A stretch of DNA of 64,000 nucleotides, taken from assembly GCA_900317905.1 (NCBI GenBank), contig ONIN01000001.1:62001-126000 (forward strand), read 5' to 3'. Under the pieces are notes generated by a model. That model searched no databases, was not told the origin of the DNA, and worked only from the letters and a program-made list of their open reading frames with translations. Of the stretch, positions 8,906-18,788 are shown piece by piece. This DNA comes from an uncultured Eubacteriales bacterium (GTDB lineage: Bacteria; Bacillota; Clostridia; Oscillospirales; Oscillospiraceae). The position numbers and the translations under genes were made by a program. How positions within the stretch are numbered: the stretch's first letter is position 1; each line of letters starts with the position of its first letter.

Positions 8906-9163
8906 TTGAAGCTTTTAAACATTGGTTACGGCAATCTGGTGGCGGCGGAGCGGCTGCTGTCGGTGGTGAGTCCGGACTCGGCGCCCATCAAGCGCATCGT
9001 CCAGGACAGCCGGGAGATCGGCATGCTCATCGACGCCAGCTTCGGCCGCAAGACAAAGTCGGTGCTGATCATGGACACCGGCCACACGATCCTGTCGGCC
9101 CTTTCGCCGGAAACCATTGCCGAACGCTTCGAGCAAAGCAGGGAGGGAGAATCGAATGTCTGA
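8906..9163 (+). CDS. remA: RemA-like extracellular-matrix regulator (DUF370)
   Basis: This 85-aa protein matches Bacillus RemA/YlzA throughout: [48 protein letters not shown] and [16 protein letters not shown]. RemA is a DNA-binding activator of matrix and osmoprotection genes in Bacillus. The start is taken as TTG 8906, which gives [10 protein letters not shown] in register with the family and has GAGG about 9 nt upstream; an in-frame TTG at 8885 would add seven residues. It overlaps gmk by 8 nt, as in Bacillus. Confidence 0.9.
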   Translation: MKLLNIGYGNLVAAERLLSVVSPDSAPIKRIVQDSREIGMLIDASFGRKTKSVLIMDTGHTILSALSPETIAERFEQSREGESNV

Positions 9164-9755
9164 GAAAAGAGGAAAGCTGATCGTCATCTCCGGCCCCTCC
9201 GGAGCAGGTAAGAGCACGGTCATTCAAAAGCTGATGGAAATGCGCAGCGACCTGTGCTTCTCTGTTTCCGCCACCACCCGCGCGCCCCGCGAGGGAGAGG
9301 TCGAGGGAACCGACTACTTCTTTGTCACCCGGGATATGTTTGAGCGGATGGTGCGCCACGGCGAGCTTCTGGAGCATGCGGAATATGTGGGCAACTACTA
9401 CGGTACCCCCAGCCGCTATGTGGAGCAGCGCCGGGCTGCCGGCAAGCATGTGCTTCTGGACATCGAGGTCCAGGGCGCTTCTCAGGTGCGCAGCCGGATC
9501 CGGGACGCCATCACCATCTTCGTGATCCCGCCCAGTCTGGAGACGCTGCGCCAGCGGCTCCGGGACCGCGGCACCGACAGCGATACCGTGATCCAGAACC
9601 GTCTCAAGCGCGCCCGCGCCGAATACAAAGAGGCGACCTTCTATGACTACATCGTCATCAACGATGATCCCGATGAGGCTGCCCACGAGCTGGACAGCAT
9701 CATCACTGCCGCCTGCTGCCGCTTCGAGGAGCGCGGCGAGCTGCTGAAGCTGTAA
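9156..9755 (+). CDS. gmk: Guanylate kinase
   Basis: This 199-aa enzyme phosphorylates GMP to GDP with ATP. The P-loop is [10 protein letters not shown] at residues ~12-20; the GMP-binding region follows with [22 protein letters not shown] and [24 protein letters not shown]. Start ATG 9156 follows GGGAGGGAG and overlaps the end of remA. An upstream in-frame reading is rejected because it lies within remA. Length is normal. Confidence 0.97.
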   Translation: MSEKRGKLIVISGPSGAGKSTVIQKLMEMRSDLCFSVSATTRAPREGEVEGTDYFFVTRDMFERMVRHGELLEHAEYVGNYYGTPSRYVEQRRAAGKHVLLDIEVQGASQVRSRIRDAITIFVIPPSLETLRQRLRDRGTDSDTVIQNRLKRARAEYKEATFYDYIVINDDPDEAAHELDSIITAACCRFEERGELLKL

Positions 9756-9823
9756 TTTGCCAAATCTACTGGCTCCATGAGCCGATTTGAATTCATAAAA
9801 TCATACTTAGAGGTGTATTTATC

Positions 9824-10018
9824 ATGATGCTTTATCCCCCCGTTGCCGATCTGGCCGACAAGGCCGGCAGCCGTTACCAGCTGGTGAACCTGATCGCCCG
9901 CCGCGCCCGGAACATTTCCACCGCGGCCCGCATCACCGGTGAGATTCTGGAAGAGAAGCCGGTTTCCCTCGCCATTGAGGACATCTACTCCGGCAAAATC
10001 AAGATCGTCGATCCGTGA
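9824..10018 (+). CDS. rpoZ: RNA polymerase omega subunit
   Basis: This 64-aa protein aids RNA polymerase assembly. It has the omega signature YQLVNLIARRARNI and the C-terminal KPVSLAIEDIYSGKIKI. AGAGGTG precedes the ATG pair at 9824/9827. It is on the short side, as usual in Bacillota. The stop codon overlaps the GTG start of priA (GTGA), so the two are translationally coupled. The coaBC gene that often separates rpoZ and priA in Bacillota is absent at this spot. Confidence 0.93.
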   Translation: MMLYPPVADLADKAGSRYQLVNLIARRARNISTAARITGEILEEKPVSLAIEDIYSGKIKIVDP

Positions 10019-12468
10019 CCACCCAGGCCCGGACCGTAAGGGTCGCGGTATCCGCCGCGGCCTATGCCTTTGACCGGCCGTACAGCTATCTGCTGCCGGA
10101 GTCCATGGGCTACGTGCGCCCGGGGTGCCGGGTGCTGGTGCCCTTTGGGCGCGGCAACCGGCCGGTGGAGGGCATTGTTCTGGCGATTCGGCAGGAGGAG
10201 CCCTCCGGGCCGATCAAAGTAGTACAAAAGGCGCTGGACGCGGAACCCGTGCTGGATGCCGGGCAGCTGCGTCTGGCGCTTTGGATGCACAAACGGTTTT
10301 TCTGCACGGTCTACGACGCCGTGAAAGCCATCCTGCCCGCCGGCGTCTGGTACCGGATCGAGACCGTCTACCGACTCTCGGAGGGGCTGGACAAAGAGCG
10401 TGCCTTGCATGCCTGTGAGAGCGACCAGCAGCGCCTTCTGGTGGAGACAGTCTGCAGTCACGGCGGCAGCTGTGAGCTGGAGGAACTCCAAGGCGCCTTC
10501 GGGGAGTATGACGCGCTTCCAACCTTAAAAGGACTGGTGAAATCCGGCATCCTGACCCTGGAGGGCTCTGAAAAGCGGCGCGTCCGAGACAAAGAGATCG
10601 TCTATGCGTCTCTGGCCGTCCCGGTGGAGGACGCCCAACAGGAGGTCCTGCACCTAAAACGATCCGCGAAGATGCAGGCGAGCCTTCTGGATCTGCTCTG
10701 CAGCATCGGACGGGCCCCGGCAAAGGAGCTGTGCGCCTTCACCGGTGCCTCCATGCCCAGCCTGCAAGCTTTGGTAACCAAGGAACTGGTGGTTCTGGAG
10801 CGGGAGGCCGCCTATCGGAGACCCATCGAGCCGGTCACCGAGCGACAGCCCATCCCGGAGCTGACCGCTGGCCAGGACCGGGCCTATCAGGGGCTCCGAA
10901 CCGACTTATACGCCCCGGACGCCACAGCGGCGCTGCTCTTCGGCGTCACCGGAAGCGGCAAAACCACGGTCTATCTGCATCTGATCCGGGACGTGCTGGA
11001 GGAAGGCAAAAGCGCCATCCTGCTGGTGCCGGAGATCTCTCTGACGCCGCAGATGATCCAGACCTTTTCCGCCTGCTTCGGCGACACCGTGGCCGTGCTC
11101 CACAGCCGCCTCTCCATCGGGGAGCGGTACGACGAGTGGAAGCGGATCCGAAAGGGCGACGCCAGAGTGGTCATCGGCACCCGCAGCGCGGTTTTCGCGC
11201 CGGTGCAGGATCTGGGCCTGCTGATCCTGGACGAGGAGCAGGAGGAGACCTACAAATCCGAAAACAACCCGCGCTACCACGCCAGAGAGGTGGCCAAGTT
11301 CCGCTGCGTCCAGCAACAGGCGCTGCTGCTCCTTGGCTCCGCCACACCGGATGTGGTCAGCCGCTATCACGCCCAGCAGGGACGGTATCATTATTATGAG
11401 CTGCCCGGGCGCTACAACGAGCAGGCGCTGCCAACCGTGCGGATCGTGGATCTGAAAATAGAGCTGCGCCTGGGCAATTCCGGCTCCATCAGTTCGATCC
11501 TGCAGAGCGAGATCGAAGAAAACCTCCGCCGGGGGGAGCAGAGTATTCTGTTTCTGAACCGGCGCGGCACCAGCAAGCTGGTCACCTGCGGCGACTGCGG
11601 CTATATCTACGAGTGCCCTCGCTGCAGCGTCAGCCTGACCTACCACCAGTTCAGCCACTCCCTCCAGTGCCACCACTGCGGCTACCGGAGAAAGGTGGAC
11701 GACCATTGCCCCAACTGCGGCGGCGAGCTCAGGTATGTGGGCGACGGAACCGAAAAAGTGGAACAGGAGCTTCACGGACTGTTCCCGGGGGTGGAGACCC
11801 TCAGAATGGACGCGGACACGATCTCGCTGGCAGGCTCCCATGAGCGGATTTTGTCGGAGTTTCGGGAGAAAAAGATCCCGATCTTGATCGGCACCCAGAT
11901 GGTCACCAAGGGGTTGAACTTCGAAAATGTTACCCTGGTGGGCGTTCTGCTGGCGGATCAGAGCCTCTATTCCGGCGATAACCGGGCCAACGAGCGCACC
12001 TTCTCTCTGATCACCCAGGTGGTGGGCAGAGGCGGCCGCGGCGACCGTCCCGGCAGAGCGGTGATCCAGACATTTACCCCGGAGAATCAGACGATCCTCC
12101 AGGCGGCGAAGCAGGACTACCCGGGGTTTTATGAATCCGAGATCGCCCTCCGGAAAATGCACGGCACGCCGCCGTTTTCCGAGATCCTGACCATCACGGT
12201 CTCCGGCATGAACGAGAGCAGCGTCTTAAAAGGCTGCGTCTTCATCCGGGACTATCTGAAACATGAGACCCAGGGCAGCATGCAGATCCTGGGGCCCGCG
12301 CCGCTGCCGGTGGTGCGGGTGATGAACCGGTACCGCTACCGGGTCACGATCTACGCCCCGGAGGGCTCCGGCGCGCGGATGCTGGCGGCGAACATCGTGA
12401 AATACTGCAGCAGCGAAAAACAATTCCGGGATCTGTCCGTCTTTGCGGACGACGACCCGTACAACTAA
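10015..12468 (+). CDS. priA: Primosomal replication restart helicase PriA
   Basis: This 817-aa helicase reloads the replisome at stalled forks. After the 3' DNA-binding and winged-helix parts comes Walker A (FGVTGSGKTTVY, ~302-313) and a Walker B box reading DEEQ rather than the DEEH of E. coli. A zinc-binding insertion has eight cysteines in CxxC pairs (CGDCGY, CPRC, CHHCGY, CPNCGG, ~525-570). The helicase C lobe follows, with GTQMVTKGLNF and QVVGRGGRG. The GTG start at 10015 overlaps the rpoZ stop by 4 nt. Length is typical. Confidence 0.96.
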   Translation: MTTQARTVRVAVSAAAYAFDRPYSYLLPESMGYVRPGCRVLVPFGRGNRPVEGIVLAIRQEEPSGPIKVVQKALDAEPVLDAGQLRLALWMHKRFFCTVYDAVKAILPAGVWYRIETVYRLSEGLDKERALHACESDQQRLLVETVCSHGGSCELEELQGAFGEYDALPTLKGLVKSGILTLEGSEKRRVRDKEIVYASLAVPVEDAQQEVLHLKRSAKMQASLLDLLCSIGRAPAKELCAFTGASMPSLQALVTKELVVLEREAAYRRPIEPVTERQPIPELTAGQDRAYQGLRTDLYAPDATAALLFGVTGSGKTTVYLHLIRDVLEEGKSAILLVPEISLTPQMIQTFSACFGDTVAVLHSRLSIGERYDEWKRIRKGDARVVIGTRSAVFAPVQDLGLLILDEEQEETYKSENNPRYHAREVAKFRCVQQQALLLLGSATPDVVSRYHAQQGRYHYYELPGRYNEQALPTVRIVDLKIELRLGNSGSISSILQSEIEENLRRGEQSILFLNRRGTSKLVTCGDCGYIYECPRCSVSLTYHQFSHSLQCHHCGYRRKVDDHCPNCGGELRYVGDGTEKVEQELHGLFPGVETLRMDADTISLAGSHERILSEFREKKIPILIGTQMVTKGLNFENVTLVGVLLADQSLYSGDNRANERTFSLITQVVGRGGRGDRPGRAVIQTFTPENQTILQAAKQDYPGFYESEIALRKMHGTPPFSEILTITVSGMNESSVLKGCVFIRDYLKHETQGSMQILGPAPLPVVRVMNRYRYRVTIYAPEGSGARMLAANIVKYCSSEKQFRDLSVFADDDPYN

Positions 12469-12483
12469 TGGAGATGAAAGAAC

Positions 12484-12996
12484 ATGGCAGAGAGAAACAT
12501 CCTTAAGCGCGGCGACCCTACTTTGAACAAGCACTGCCGCCCCGTGACGGAGTTCAACGACCGCTTCCACACCCTTTTGGACGATATGCGCCAGACCCTG
12601 GCCAAGTCCGGCGGTGTGGGTCTCGCTGCGCCCCAGGTGGGCGTGCTGAGACGCGCGGTCATCGTCCTGGAGACCAACGTGGAAGAGGGCGAAGAGGAAT
12701 ACATGATCGAGCTGGTGAACCCCGAGATCATCGAGCAGGACGGCGAGCAGGTGGGTGCCGAGGGCTGCCTCAGCATTCCCGGTGAATTCGGCGTCGTGAA
12801 GCGCCCCCAGCATGTGAAGGTCAAGGCCCAGGACCGCGACGGCAACTGGTTCGAGGTGGAGGGCGAAGGCCTCACCGCCCGTGCCTTCTGCCATGAGCTG
12901 GACCACCTGGAGGGCACCCTCTTTGTGGATCGCGCCAGCCGGATGCTGACCCAGGAAGAGCTGAAGGAACTGGGCATTTCGGAGGATGCGGACTGA
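12484..12996 (+). CDS. def: Peptide deformylase
   Basis: This 170-aa metalloenzyme removes the formyl group from nascent N-terminal Met. All three motifs are present: GVGLAAPQVG, EGCLSIPG (metal Cys) and HELDHLEG (HExxH). The start follows GGAGATG after priA, and its stop overlaps the ATG of fmt by 1 nt. Pairing with fmt is the usual arrangement: Fmt adds the formyl group and Def removes it. Confidence 0.97.
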   Translation: MAERNILKRGDPTLNKHCRPVTEFNDRFHTLLDDMRQTLAKSGGVGLAAPQVGVLRRAVIVLETNVEEGEEEYMIELVNPEIIEQDGEQVGAEGCLSIPGEFGVVKRPQHVKVKAQDRDGNWFEVEGEGLTARAFCHELDHLEGTLFVDRASRMLTQEELKELGISEDAD

Positions 12997-13910
12997 TGCG
13001 GGTCGTGTTTATGGGCACGCCGGATTTCGCCTCTGCGTCGCTCACAAGACTGCTGAAATCGAACCATGAGGTCATTGGCGTCTTCACCCAGCCGGACAAG
13101 CCGGTTGGCCGCGGCATGAAGCTGCAATACAGCCCGGTGAAGCAGGTTGCGCTGGAGGCGGGGATCCCGGTCTACCAGCCGGAAAAGGTGAAAAACGGCG
13201 AGGCGCTGGAGGTTTTGAAGAAACTGCAGCCGGACATTCTGGCGGTGGTGGCCTACGGAAAACTGCTGCCGGAGGACGTTCTGGAGCTGCCGAAATTCGG
13301 CGCCGTGAATGTCCACGGCTCTCTGCTGCCGAAGTATCGCGGCGCGGCCCCCATCCAGTGGGCGGTGCTGAACGGCGATGAAGTCACCGGCGTCTCCACC
13401 ATGTATCTGGCAAAGGAGATGGACGCCGGGGACGTGATCTTTTCTGAGGAGACCAAGATCGGCGAGCAGGAGACCGCCGGCGAGCTTTTCGACCGCCTGG
13501 CGGACATGGGCGCGGAGCTTCTGGTGAAATCTTTGGACGCCATCGAAGCCGGTACGGCGCCGAGAACGCCCCAGGATCATACGAAAGCCACCTTCACCAC
13601 CATGATCAACAAGTCCATGTGCCCCATCGACTGGAACCGGACGCCCCGGGAGATCGTCAAGCATGTCTGCGGCCTCTCTCCGTGGCCCACGGCGACAGCG
13701 GAGATCGACGGCACGCTGATGAAGATTCATAAGGTGGAGATTTCCGATCAGAAATCCTCCGCTGCTCCCGGTACGGTCATCGCCGCCGGGAAGCAGGGAA
13801 TCACCGTGGCCTGCAAGGACGGCGCTGTGACCATCACGGAGCTGCAGGCCCCCGGAAAGAAGCGGATGGCGGCTGCCGACTGGCTGCTGGGCCATCCCAT
13901 GAAGATTTGA
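12996..13910 (+). CDS. fmt: Methionyl-tRNA formyltransferase
   Basis: This 304-aa enzyme formylates initiator Met-tRNA using 10-formyl-tetrahydrofolate. The N-terminal Rossmann domain starts VVFMGTPDFAS; the catalytic segment is NVHGSLLPKYRGAAPIQWAV (Asn and His), followed by GDEVTGVSTM. The C-terminal tRNA-binding domain is complete. It overlaps def at the start and rsmB at the end (TGATG). Confidence 0.96.
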   Translation: MRVVFMGTPDFASASLTRLLKSNHEVIGVFTQPDKPVGRGMKLQYSPVKQVALEAGIPVYQPEKVKNGEALEVLKKLQPDILAVVAYGKLLPEDVLELPKFGAVNVHGSLLPKYRGAAPIQWAVLNGDEVTGVSTMYLAKEMDAGDVIFSEETKIGEQETAGELFDRLADMGAELLVKSLDAIEAGTAPRTPQDHTKATFTTMINKSMCPIDWNRTPREIVKHVCGLSPWPTATAEIDGTLMKIHKVEISDQKSSAAPGTVIAAGKQGITVACKDGAVTITELQAPGKKRMAAADWLLGHPMKI

Positions 13911-15181
13911 TGAGCACCGCGAGAGAAGCGGCCCTGGCCGTCCTGCAAAAATGGAGAACCAACGGCGCGTGGTCGGAACCGGCTCTGAACGCCGCCATCC
14001 AGCGCGCGGGTCTGGATCGGAGAGATTCGGCCCTCTGTACCCGGATCTGCTATGGAACCCTGCAGAATCTGGCGCTGCTGGACGCCTATGTGGACGCTTA
14101 TTCCAAGACTCCGGCAAAAAAGCTGGAGCCGAAGGTGCTGGACATCCTGCGGATCTCGATTTATCAGCTTCGATTTCTGCAGCAGATCCCGGCTCACGCC
14201 GCGGTGAACGAGGCGGTGGCGCTGTGTAAAAAGAGCGGCTGCGGCCGGGCCTCCGGTCTGGTGAATGCAGTGCTGCGCCGGGTCTCGGAGAATGAAGATC
14301 AGCTCCCGCCCCTGCCGGAAGAGGCTGCCGATCGGCTGTCGATCCTTTACAGTCATCCGAAATGGCTGGTGGAGCTGCTGCTGAAAGAGCATGACGCGGA
14401 TTTTGTCGAGGCGTTTCTGAAAGCGAACAACGACATCCCCGCGGTCTGCCTACAGACCAATATGCTGAAAATCAGCACCGAAGCCCTGCAAAACAAGCTG
14501 CAGGAAGCGGGCTTCACCTGCGACCTGCACCCGAATCTCCCGGACGCGCTCCTGTGTCAGGGAGGCGATCTGGCAGGAACGGAAGCCTTCCGGAGCGGGG
14601 AATTCTACATCCAGGACGCCGCCGCCAGAATGGCGGTGCGGGCTTCGGATGTGAAGCCCGGCATGCAGGTGCTGGACGCCTGCGCCGCGCCGGGCGGAAA
14701 GAGCTTCGCCGCCGCCATTCAGATGCAGAACACCGGCAGGATCCTGTCCTGTGATCTGCACGAAAACAAGCTCAAGCGCATCCGCGAGGGCGCGGAGCGA
14801 TTGGGCATCTCCATCCTCGAAACCAAAGCTCTGGACGCGAGACAGCAGCAGGGAAGCTACGATGTAGTTCTGGCCGACGTGCCCTGCTCCGGTCTCGGCG
14901 TCATCCGGAAAAAGCCGGAGATCCGCTACAAGGACCCCGGACCGCTGGAGAATCTTCCGAAGCTCCAGGGAGAGATTATAGAAAACCTTTCGGACTGCGT
15001 TTTGCCCGGCGGCGTGCTGCTCTATTCCACCTGTACGATATTAAGGCGGGAGAACGAGGGCGTCGTGGAGGCATTTTTGAACGCCAGACCGGACTATTCC
15101 GTGGAGGAAATGCGCACCCTCTGGCCGCAAAGCAACGGCACAGATGGATTTTTCATTTGTAAACTGAGGAGATCGAAATGA
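13910..15181 (+). CDS. rsmB: 16S rRNA (cytosine-967-C5)-methyltransferase RsmB
   Basis: This 423-aa enzyme has an N-terminal NusB-like RNA-binding domain (~1-140) and a C-terminal SAM-dependent methyltransferase domain. Visible are LDACAAPGGKSF (SAM motif I), ADVPCSGLGVIRKKPEI (Cys of motif IV) and LYSTCTIL (catalytic Cys of motif VI). ATG 13910 overlaps the fmt stop; an in-frame TTG one codon earlier is less likely. The stop overlaps the rlmN start (ATGA). Confidence 0.95.
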   Translation: MSTAREAALAVLQKWRTNGAWSEPALNAAIQRAGLDRRDSALCTRICYGTLQNLALLDAYVDAYSKTPAKKLEPKVLDILRISIYQLRFLQQIPAHAAVNEAVALCKKSGCGRASGLVNAVLRRVSENEDQLPPLPEEAADRLSILYSHPKWLVELLLKEHDADFVEAFLKANNDIPAVCLQTNMLKISTEALQNKLQEAGFTCDLHPNLPDALLCQGGDLAGTEAFRSGEFYIQDAAARMAVRASDVKPGMQVLDACAAPGGKSFAAAIQMQNTGRILSCDLHENKLKRIREGAERLGISILETKALDARQQQGSYDVVLADVPCSGLGVIRKKPEIRYKDPGPLENLPKLQGEIIENLSDCVLPGGVLLYSTCTILRRENEGVVEAFLNARPDYSVEEMRTLWPQSNGTDGFFICKLRRSK

Positions 15182-16209
15182 TCGATTTGAGATCCCTTTA
15201 TCCACAGGAGATCGAGGCCCTGCTCACCGACTGGGGCGAGCCGAAATACCGCGCCAAGCAGATCTTTCAGTGGCTCAGCCGGGACATTGCGAGCTTCGAC
15301 GATATGACGAATCTCTCCAAGTCTTTACGAGAAAAGCTGAAGGAAACCTGCAGCCTCACCTGCTTGAAAATGCTCCGCAAGCAGGTTTCCGCTCAGGACG
15401 GCACCATCAAGTACCTCTGGCAGCTGCCGGACGGTGACGCGGTGGAGACGGTGGTCATGCGCTATAAGCACGGCAACACCGTCTGTATTTCCTCCCAGGT
15501 GGGCTGCCGCCAGGGCTGCGCCTTTTGCGCCAGCACCATCGGCGGTCTGATCCGGAATCTGGAGCCCTCGGAGATGCTGCAGGAGGTGCTGTGCTCCCAG
15601 GCGGAGTCCGGCATGAAGATCTCCAACATCGTCCTCATGGGCATCGGCGAGCCGCTGGACAACTACGACAACGTGATCCGGTTTCTCCGACTGGTGAACC
15701 ACCCGGAGGGGGCCAACATTGGCATGCGGCACATCTCGCTGTCCACCTGCGGCCTCATCGAGCGCTTCGATGATCTGGCCGCTGAGGATCTGCCGCTGAC
15801 CCTGTCGGTGTCGCTCCACGCCCCGGATGACGAGACCCGCTCCAGGATCATGCCCGCCAACCGCGGCCGCGGGGTGGAGGCGCTGATCTCCGCCTGCGAG
15901 CGGTACTATGAGAAAACCGGTCGGCGGATCTCTTTTGAGTACGCCATGATCGATGGGGTGAACGACTCGCCCCACCACGCGAAGCTGCTCGCGAAGCATG
16001 CGCGCCGCTGCTGCGCCCATGTGAATCTGATCCCGCTGAACCACGTGGAGGAACGGGAATTCAAGCCCTCCACGCCGGAGCATTTAAAAGCTTTCATTCA
16101 GCTTCTGGAGCAGGCGGGAGTGAACGTCACCGTCCGCCGGAGTCTGGGCGGAGACGTGGACGCCTCCTGCGGCCAGCTTCGGAAGAAAGTCAAAGAACAC
16201 CGCGCATAA
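15178..16209 (+). CDS. rlmN: Dual-specificity 23S rRNA/tRNA adenine-C2 methyltransferase RlmN
   Basis: This 343-aa radical-SAM enzyme methylates A2503 of 23S rRNA and A37 of some tRNAs. The cluster motif is CRQGCAFCAS (CxxxCxxC). GIGEPLDNY and LSVSLHAPDD are typical, and the C-terminal catalytic Cys lies in DVDASCGQL. Length is normal. It is coupled to rsmB by a 4-nt overlap. The Cfr resistance protein is related, but gene order and full motif match favour RlmN. Confidence 0.96.
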   Translation: MIDLRSLYPQEIEALLTDWGEPKYRAKQIFQWLSRDIASFDDMTNLSKSLREKLKETCSLTCLKMLRKQVSAQDGTIKYLWQLPDGDAVETVVMRYKHGNTVCISSQVGCRQGCAFCASTIGGLIRNLEPSEMLQEVLCSQAESGMKISNIVLMGIGEPLDNYDNVIRFLRLVNHPEGANIGMRHISLSTCGLIERFDDLAAEDLPLTLSVSLHAPDDETRSRIMPANRGRGVEALISACERYYEKTGRRISFEYAMIDGVNDSPHHAKLLAKHARRCCAHVNLIPLNHVEEREFKPSTPEHLKAFIQLLEQAGVNVTVRRSLGGDVDASCGQLRKKVKEHRA

Positions 16210-16254
16210 TCAGAAAAGAAGCAGGATGGATCCCACCTGAAAGGGGGTACTGCG

Positions 16255-16992
16255 ATGAAGCATTTTTCTCTGACAGACAAGGGCCCGGTTCGCCGGGAGA
16301 ATCAGGATTTTGCCAGAACGGAAACCTTCCGCGCCGGCCGCTGCGGTGTTGCCGTGGTCTGTGACGGCATGGGCGGCGCCCGAGGCGGCCAGGTGGCCAG
16401 CGCCCTCTGCTGCGAGACCTTTTTGGAGGATCTGCGCACCCACGTGAACGCCGGAAAAAAGAACGCGGTACTCCTGCCGGTCTGGCTGCGGCTGGCCTGC
16501 GAGCGGGCCAACACCGCGGTCTATGAGCGCTCCGTGGAGGATGAAAACTGCGCCGGCATGGGCACCACCCTGGTGGCTGCCGTGCTTCGCGGCAACCGGG
16601 CGGAGCTTTTGAATGTGGGCGACAGCCGCGCTTATCTGGTGGGACGCAGACATCTGCAGCAGATCACCAGAGACCACTCCTACGTTGCGGATCTGGTGGC
16701 CAGCGGAAGCATCTCGCCCCAGCAGGCGATCCACCACCCAAACCGGAATCTGATCACCAGAGCCGTGGGTGTGGACGAAAGGGTGGAGCCGGATCTCTAC
16801 TCCGTTACCCTGCGTCCGGGGAAGTATCTGCTGCTCTGCTCCGACGGGCTCATCAATGCCCTCAGTGAGGAGCAAATCCATTCCCTCTGCCGCGCCCACC
16901 GGAAGCCGGAGGATCTCTGCCGGGCGCTGATCGACGCCGCTGCGGCAGCCAACGCCCGCGACAACGTCACCGCCGCGGTCATCAAACCTTGA
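16255..16992 (+). CDS. prpC: PP2C-type Ser/Thr phosphatase (PrpC/Stp)
   Basis: This 245-aa phosphatase has the metal-binding motifs RRENQDF, VCDGMGG, NVGDSRAYL and DNVTAAVI. It reverses phosphorylation by the PASTA kinase encoded 14 nt downstream; the pair is conserved in Bacillota. The strong AAAGGGGG site sets the start at 16255. It is cytoplasmic, with no membrane segment. Confidence 0.95.
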   Translation: MKHFSLTDKGPVRRENQDFARTETFRAGRCGVAVVCDGMGGARGGQVASALCCETFLEDLRTHVNAGKKNAVLLPVWLRLACERANTAVYERSVEDENCAGMGTTLVAAVLRGNRAELLNVGDSRAYLVGRRHLQQITRDHSYVADLVASGSISPQQAIHHPNRNLITRAVGVDERVEPDLYSVTLRPGKYLLLCSDGLINALSEEQIHSLCRAHRKPEDLCRALIDAAAAANARDNVTAAVIKP

Positions 16993-17006
16993 CATGGGAG
17001 GACACC

Positions 17007-18776
17007 ATGGAACGATTTCAGAATAAAAAAATCGGAACGCTGCTGGATGAGCGCTATGAGCTCCTGGAGGTCATCGGCTCCGGCGGCATGTCCGTGGTCT
17101 ATAAAGCGCTGGATCACCGCCTGAATCGCTATGTGGCGGTGAAAATGCTGCGGGAGGAGAGCTTCACCGATCCTGAGCTGCGGGGGCAGTTCCAGGCGGA
17201 GAGCCAGGCCGTCGCCATGCTCTCGCACCCGAACATCGTCTCTGTCTACGATGTGAGCCATTCCAGCGATGTGGAATATATCGTCATGGAGCTGATCGAG
17301 GGCGTCACCCTCAAGCAGTATATCTCCGGCAAGGGGAGACTGACCCCTCAGGAGACGCTGTTCTTCGCCAGCCAGATCTGTCAGGCGCTTCAGCACGCCC
17401 ATGAGCACGGCATTGTCCATCGTGACATCAAGCCCCAGAACATCATGATCGACCGCACCGGCGTGGTGAAGGTGGCCGACTTCGGCATCGCGGCGCTGGA
17501 GCATCAGAACGGGGACGAGCGTTCGGATACCGCCATCGGCTCCGTGCACTATATCGCGCCGGAGCAGGCGAGAGGCTTGGACGCCGACGCCCGAAGCGAC
17601 CTCTATTCTCTCGGCGTCGTCATGTATGAAATGCTCACCGGCCAGCTTCCCTATGAGGGGGAAAAGCCGGAGGAGATCGCTCTGAAGCACATTTCCGGCA
17701 CCGCCGAGCGTCCTCGGAAGCTGGTGCCGGAGATCCCGGAGAAGCTGGAGCGCATCACCATGAAGGCCATGTGCGCCGATCTCTCCCAGCGCTATCCCAG
17801 CGCCGAGCGGATGCTCCAGGACATCGAGGCCTTCCGCACCACCAACCAAAAGCCCCGCCCGGTGCGCTCGGAGCCGGAACAGCCGGTAGAGCCAGAGCCG
17901 GTCGTGCCGCTGGAAGAGGAAGACGAAAAGCCGAAGCGGGAGCCCATCAGCATTCTGGGCGTGGGCAAGGAGCTCACCGAGGCGCAGTACGCAAGAAGAA
18001 AGAAGCGCGCGAGAAGAGTCAGCTTTTTCACCGGCATTTTCGCCGTGACCCTGGTGGCCATCGGCCTGTTCGCCTTTCTCTGGAACTATATGCTCAAAGA
18101 TATTTTCTCCGCTGCCGAGCGGCTGGAGGTGCAGGACTTCACCGGAAAGAATTATGAGTCCGTCATCAACGACAAATCTCTGGACGAATACCGCTTCACC
18201 GTGGTCTATACGGTGGACCCGGAGATCGCCGAGGGCGTCGTGGTATCGCAGAAACCGGAGCCGGGCAAGAGCATGATGATCGTCCCCGAGGGCATCAACG
18301 TGCAGCTGACGGTCAGCACCGGCATCGTCCTGACCAAGATCCCCTATGTGATCAACTGGGAGTCCTCGGAGGCCGTCTCCACTTTGGAGGACGCGGGCTT
18401 CCTGGTGCAGACCGAGGTGCAGGAATCGAAAACCGTCACCGAGGGCTATGTGGTCTCGGTGGATCCGGAGCCGGGCCAGTCCCTGGCCGCGGGCTCTACG
18501 GTGAAAATCATCATCAGCGGCGGCCCGGAGCTCAGAACCGTGAAGGCGCCGGATGTGACCGGACTGTCGGAATCCGCCGCCATCGTCCGCCTGGAAAGCT
18601 CCGCACTGATGCTGGGTGAGGTCTACCGGGAGGAGAACGAAGCCCCTGCCGGCACGGTCTTCCGCCAGAGCACCGCTCCCGGCACCGAGGTTGCGGAGTT
18701 TACGAAGATTTATATCTGGATTTCCAACGGTCCTGCCGCCACGCCGACCCCGGCTGCGGAGACGACCAATCCATAA
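17007..18776 (+). CDS. prkC: PASTA-domain Ser/Thr protein kinase PrkC
   Basis: This 589-aa kinase senses cell-wall muropeptides and regulates growth and division. The kinase domain covers ~15-275: GSGGMSVVYKA, AVKML (ATP Lys), HRDIKPQNI (catalytic loop) and DFGIAAL. One membrane helix lies at ~338-360. Three extracellular PASTA repeats follow (~375-440, 441-508, 509-575), and the C-terminus is Pro/Thr rich. Start ATG 17007 has GGGAGG 6 nt upstream; an in-frame TTG at 16989 overlaps prpC and is rejected. Three PASTA units is the number found in Bacillus PrkC. Confidence 0.95.
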   Translation: MERFQNKKIGTLLDERYELLEVIGSGGMSVVYKALDHRLNRYVAVKMLREESFTDPELRGQFQAESQAVAMLSHPNIVSVYDVSHSSDVEYIVMELIEGVTLKQYISGKGRLTPQETLFFASQICQALQHAHEHGIVHRDIKPQNIMIDRTGVVKVADFGIAALEHQNGDERSDTAIGSVHYIAPEQARGLDADARSDLYSLGVVMYEMLTGQLPYEGEKPEEIALKHISGTAERPRKLVPEIPEKLERITMKAMCADLSQRYPSAERMLQDIEAFRTTNQKPRPVRSEPEQPVEPEPVVPLEEEDEKPKREPISILGVGKELTEAQYARRKKRARRVSFFTGIFAVTLVAIGLFAFLWNYMLKDIFSAAERLEVQDFTGKNYESVINDKSLDEYRFTVVYTVDPEIAEGVVVSQKPEPGKSMMIVPEGINVQLTVSTGIVLTKIPYVINWESSEAVSTLEDAGFLVQTEVQESKTVTEGYVVSVDPEPGQSLAAGSTVKIIISGGPELRTVKAPDVTGLSESAAIVRLESSALMLGEVYREENEAPAGTVFRQSTAPGTEVAEFTKIYIWISNGPAATPTPAAETTNP

Positions 18777-18788
18777 CAGGAGGCGTCT

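Noticed and set aside
11233-11244. PriA Walker B reads DEEQ instead of DEEH
   Set aside because: I recall this form from other clostridial PriA proteins, and all other motifs are intact, so it is not taken as a sign of lost function.
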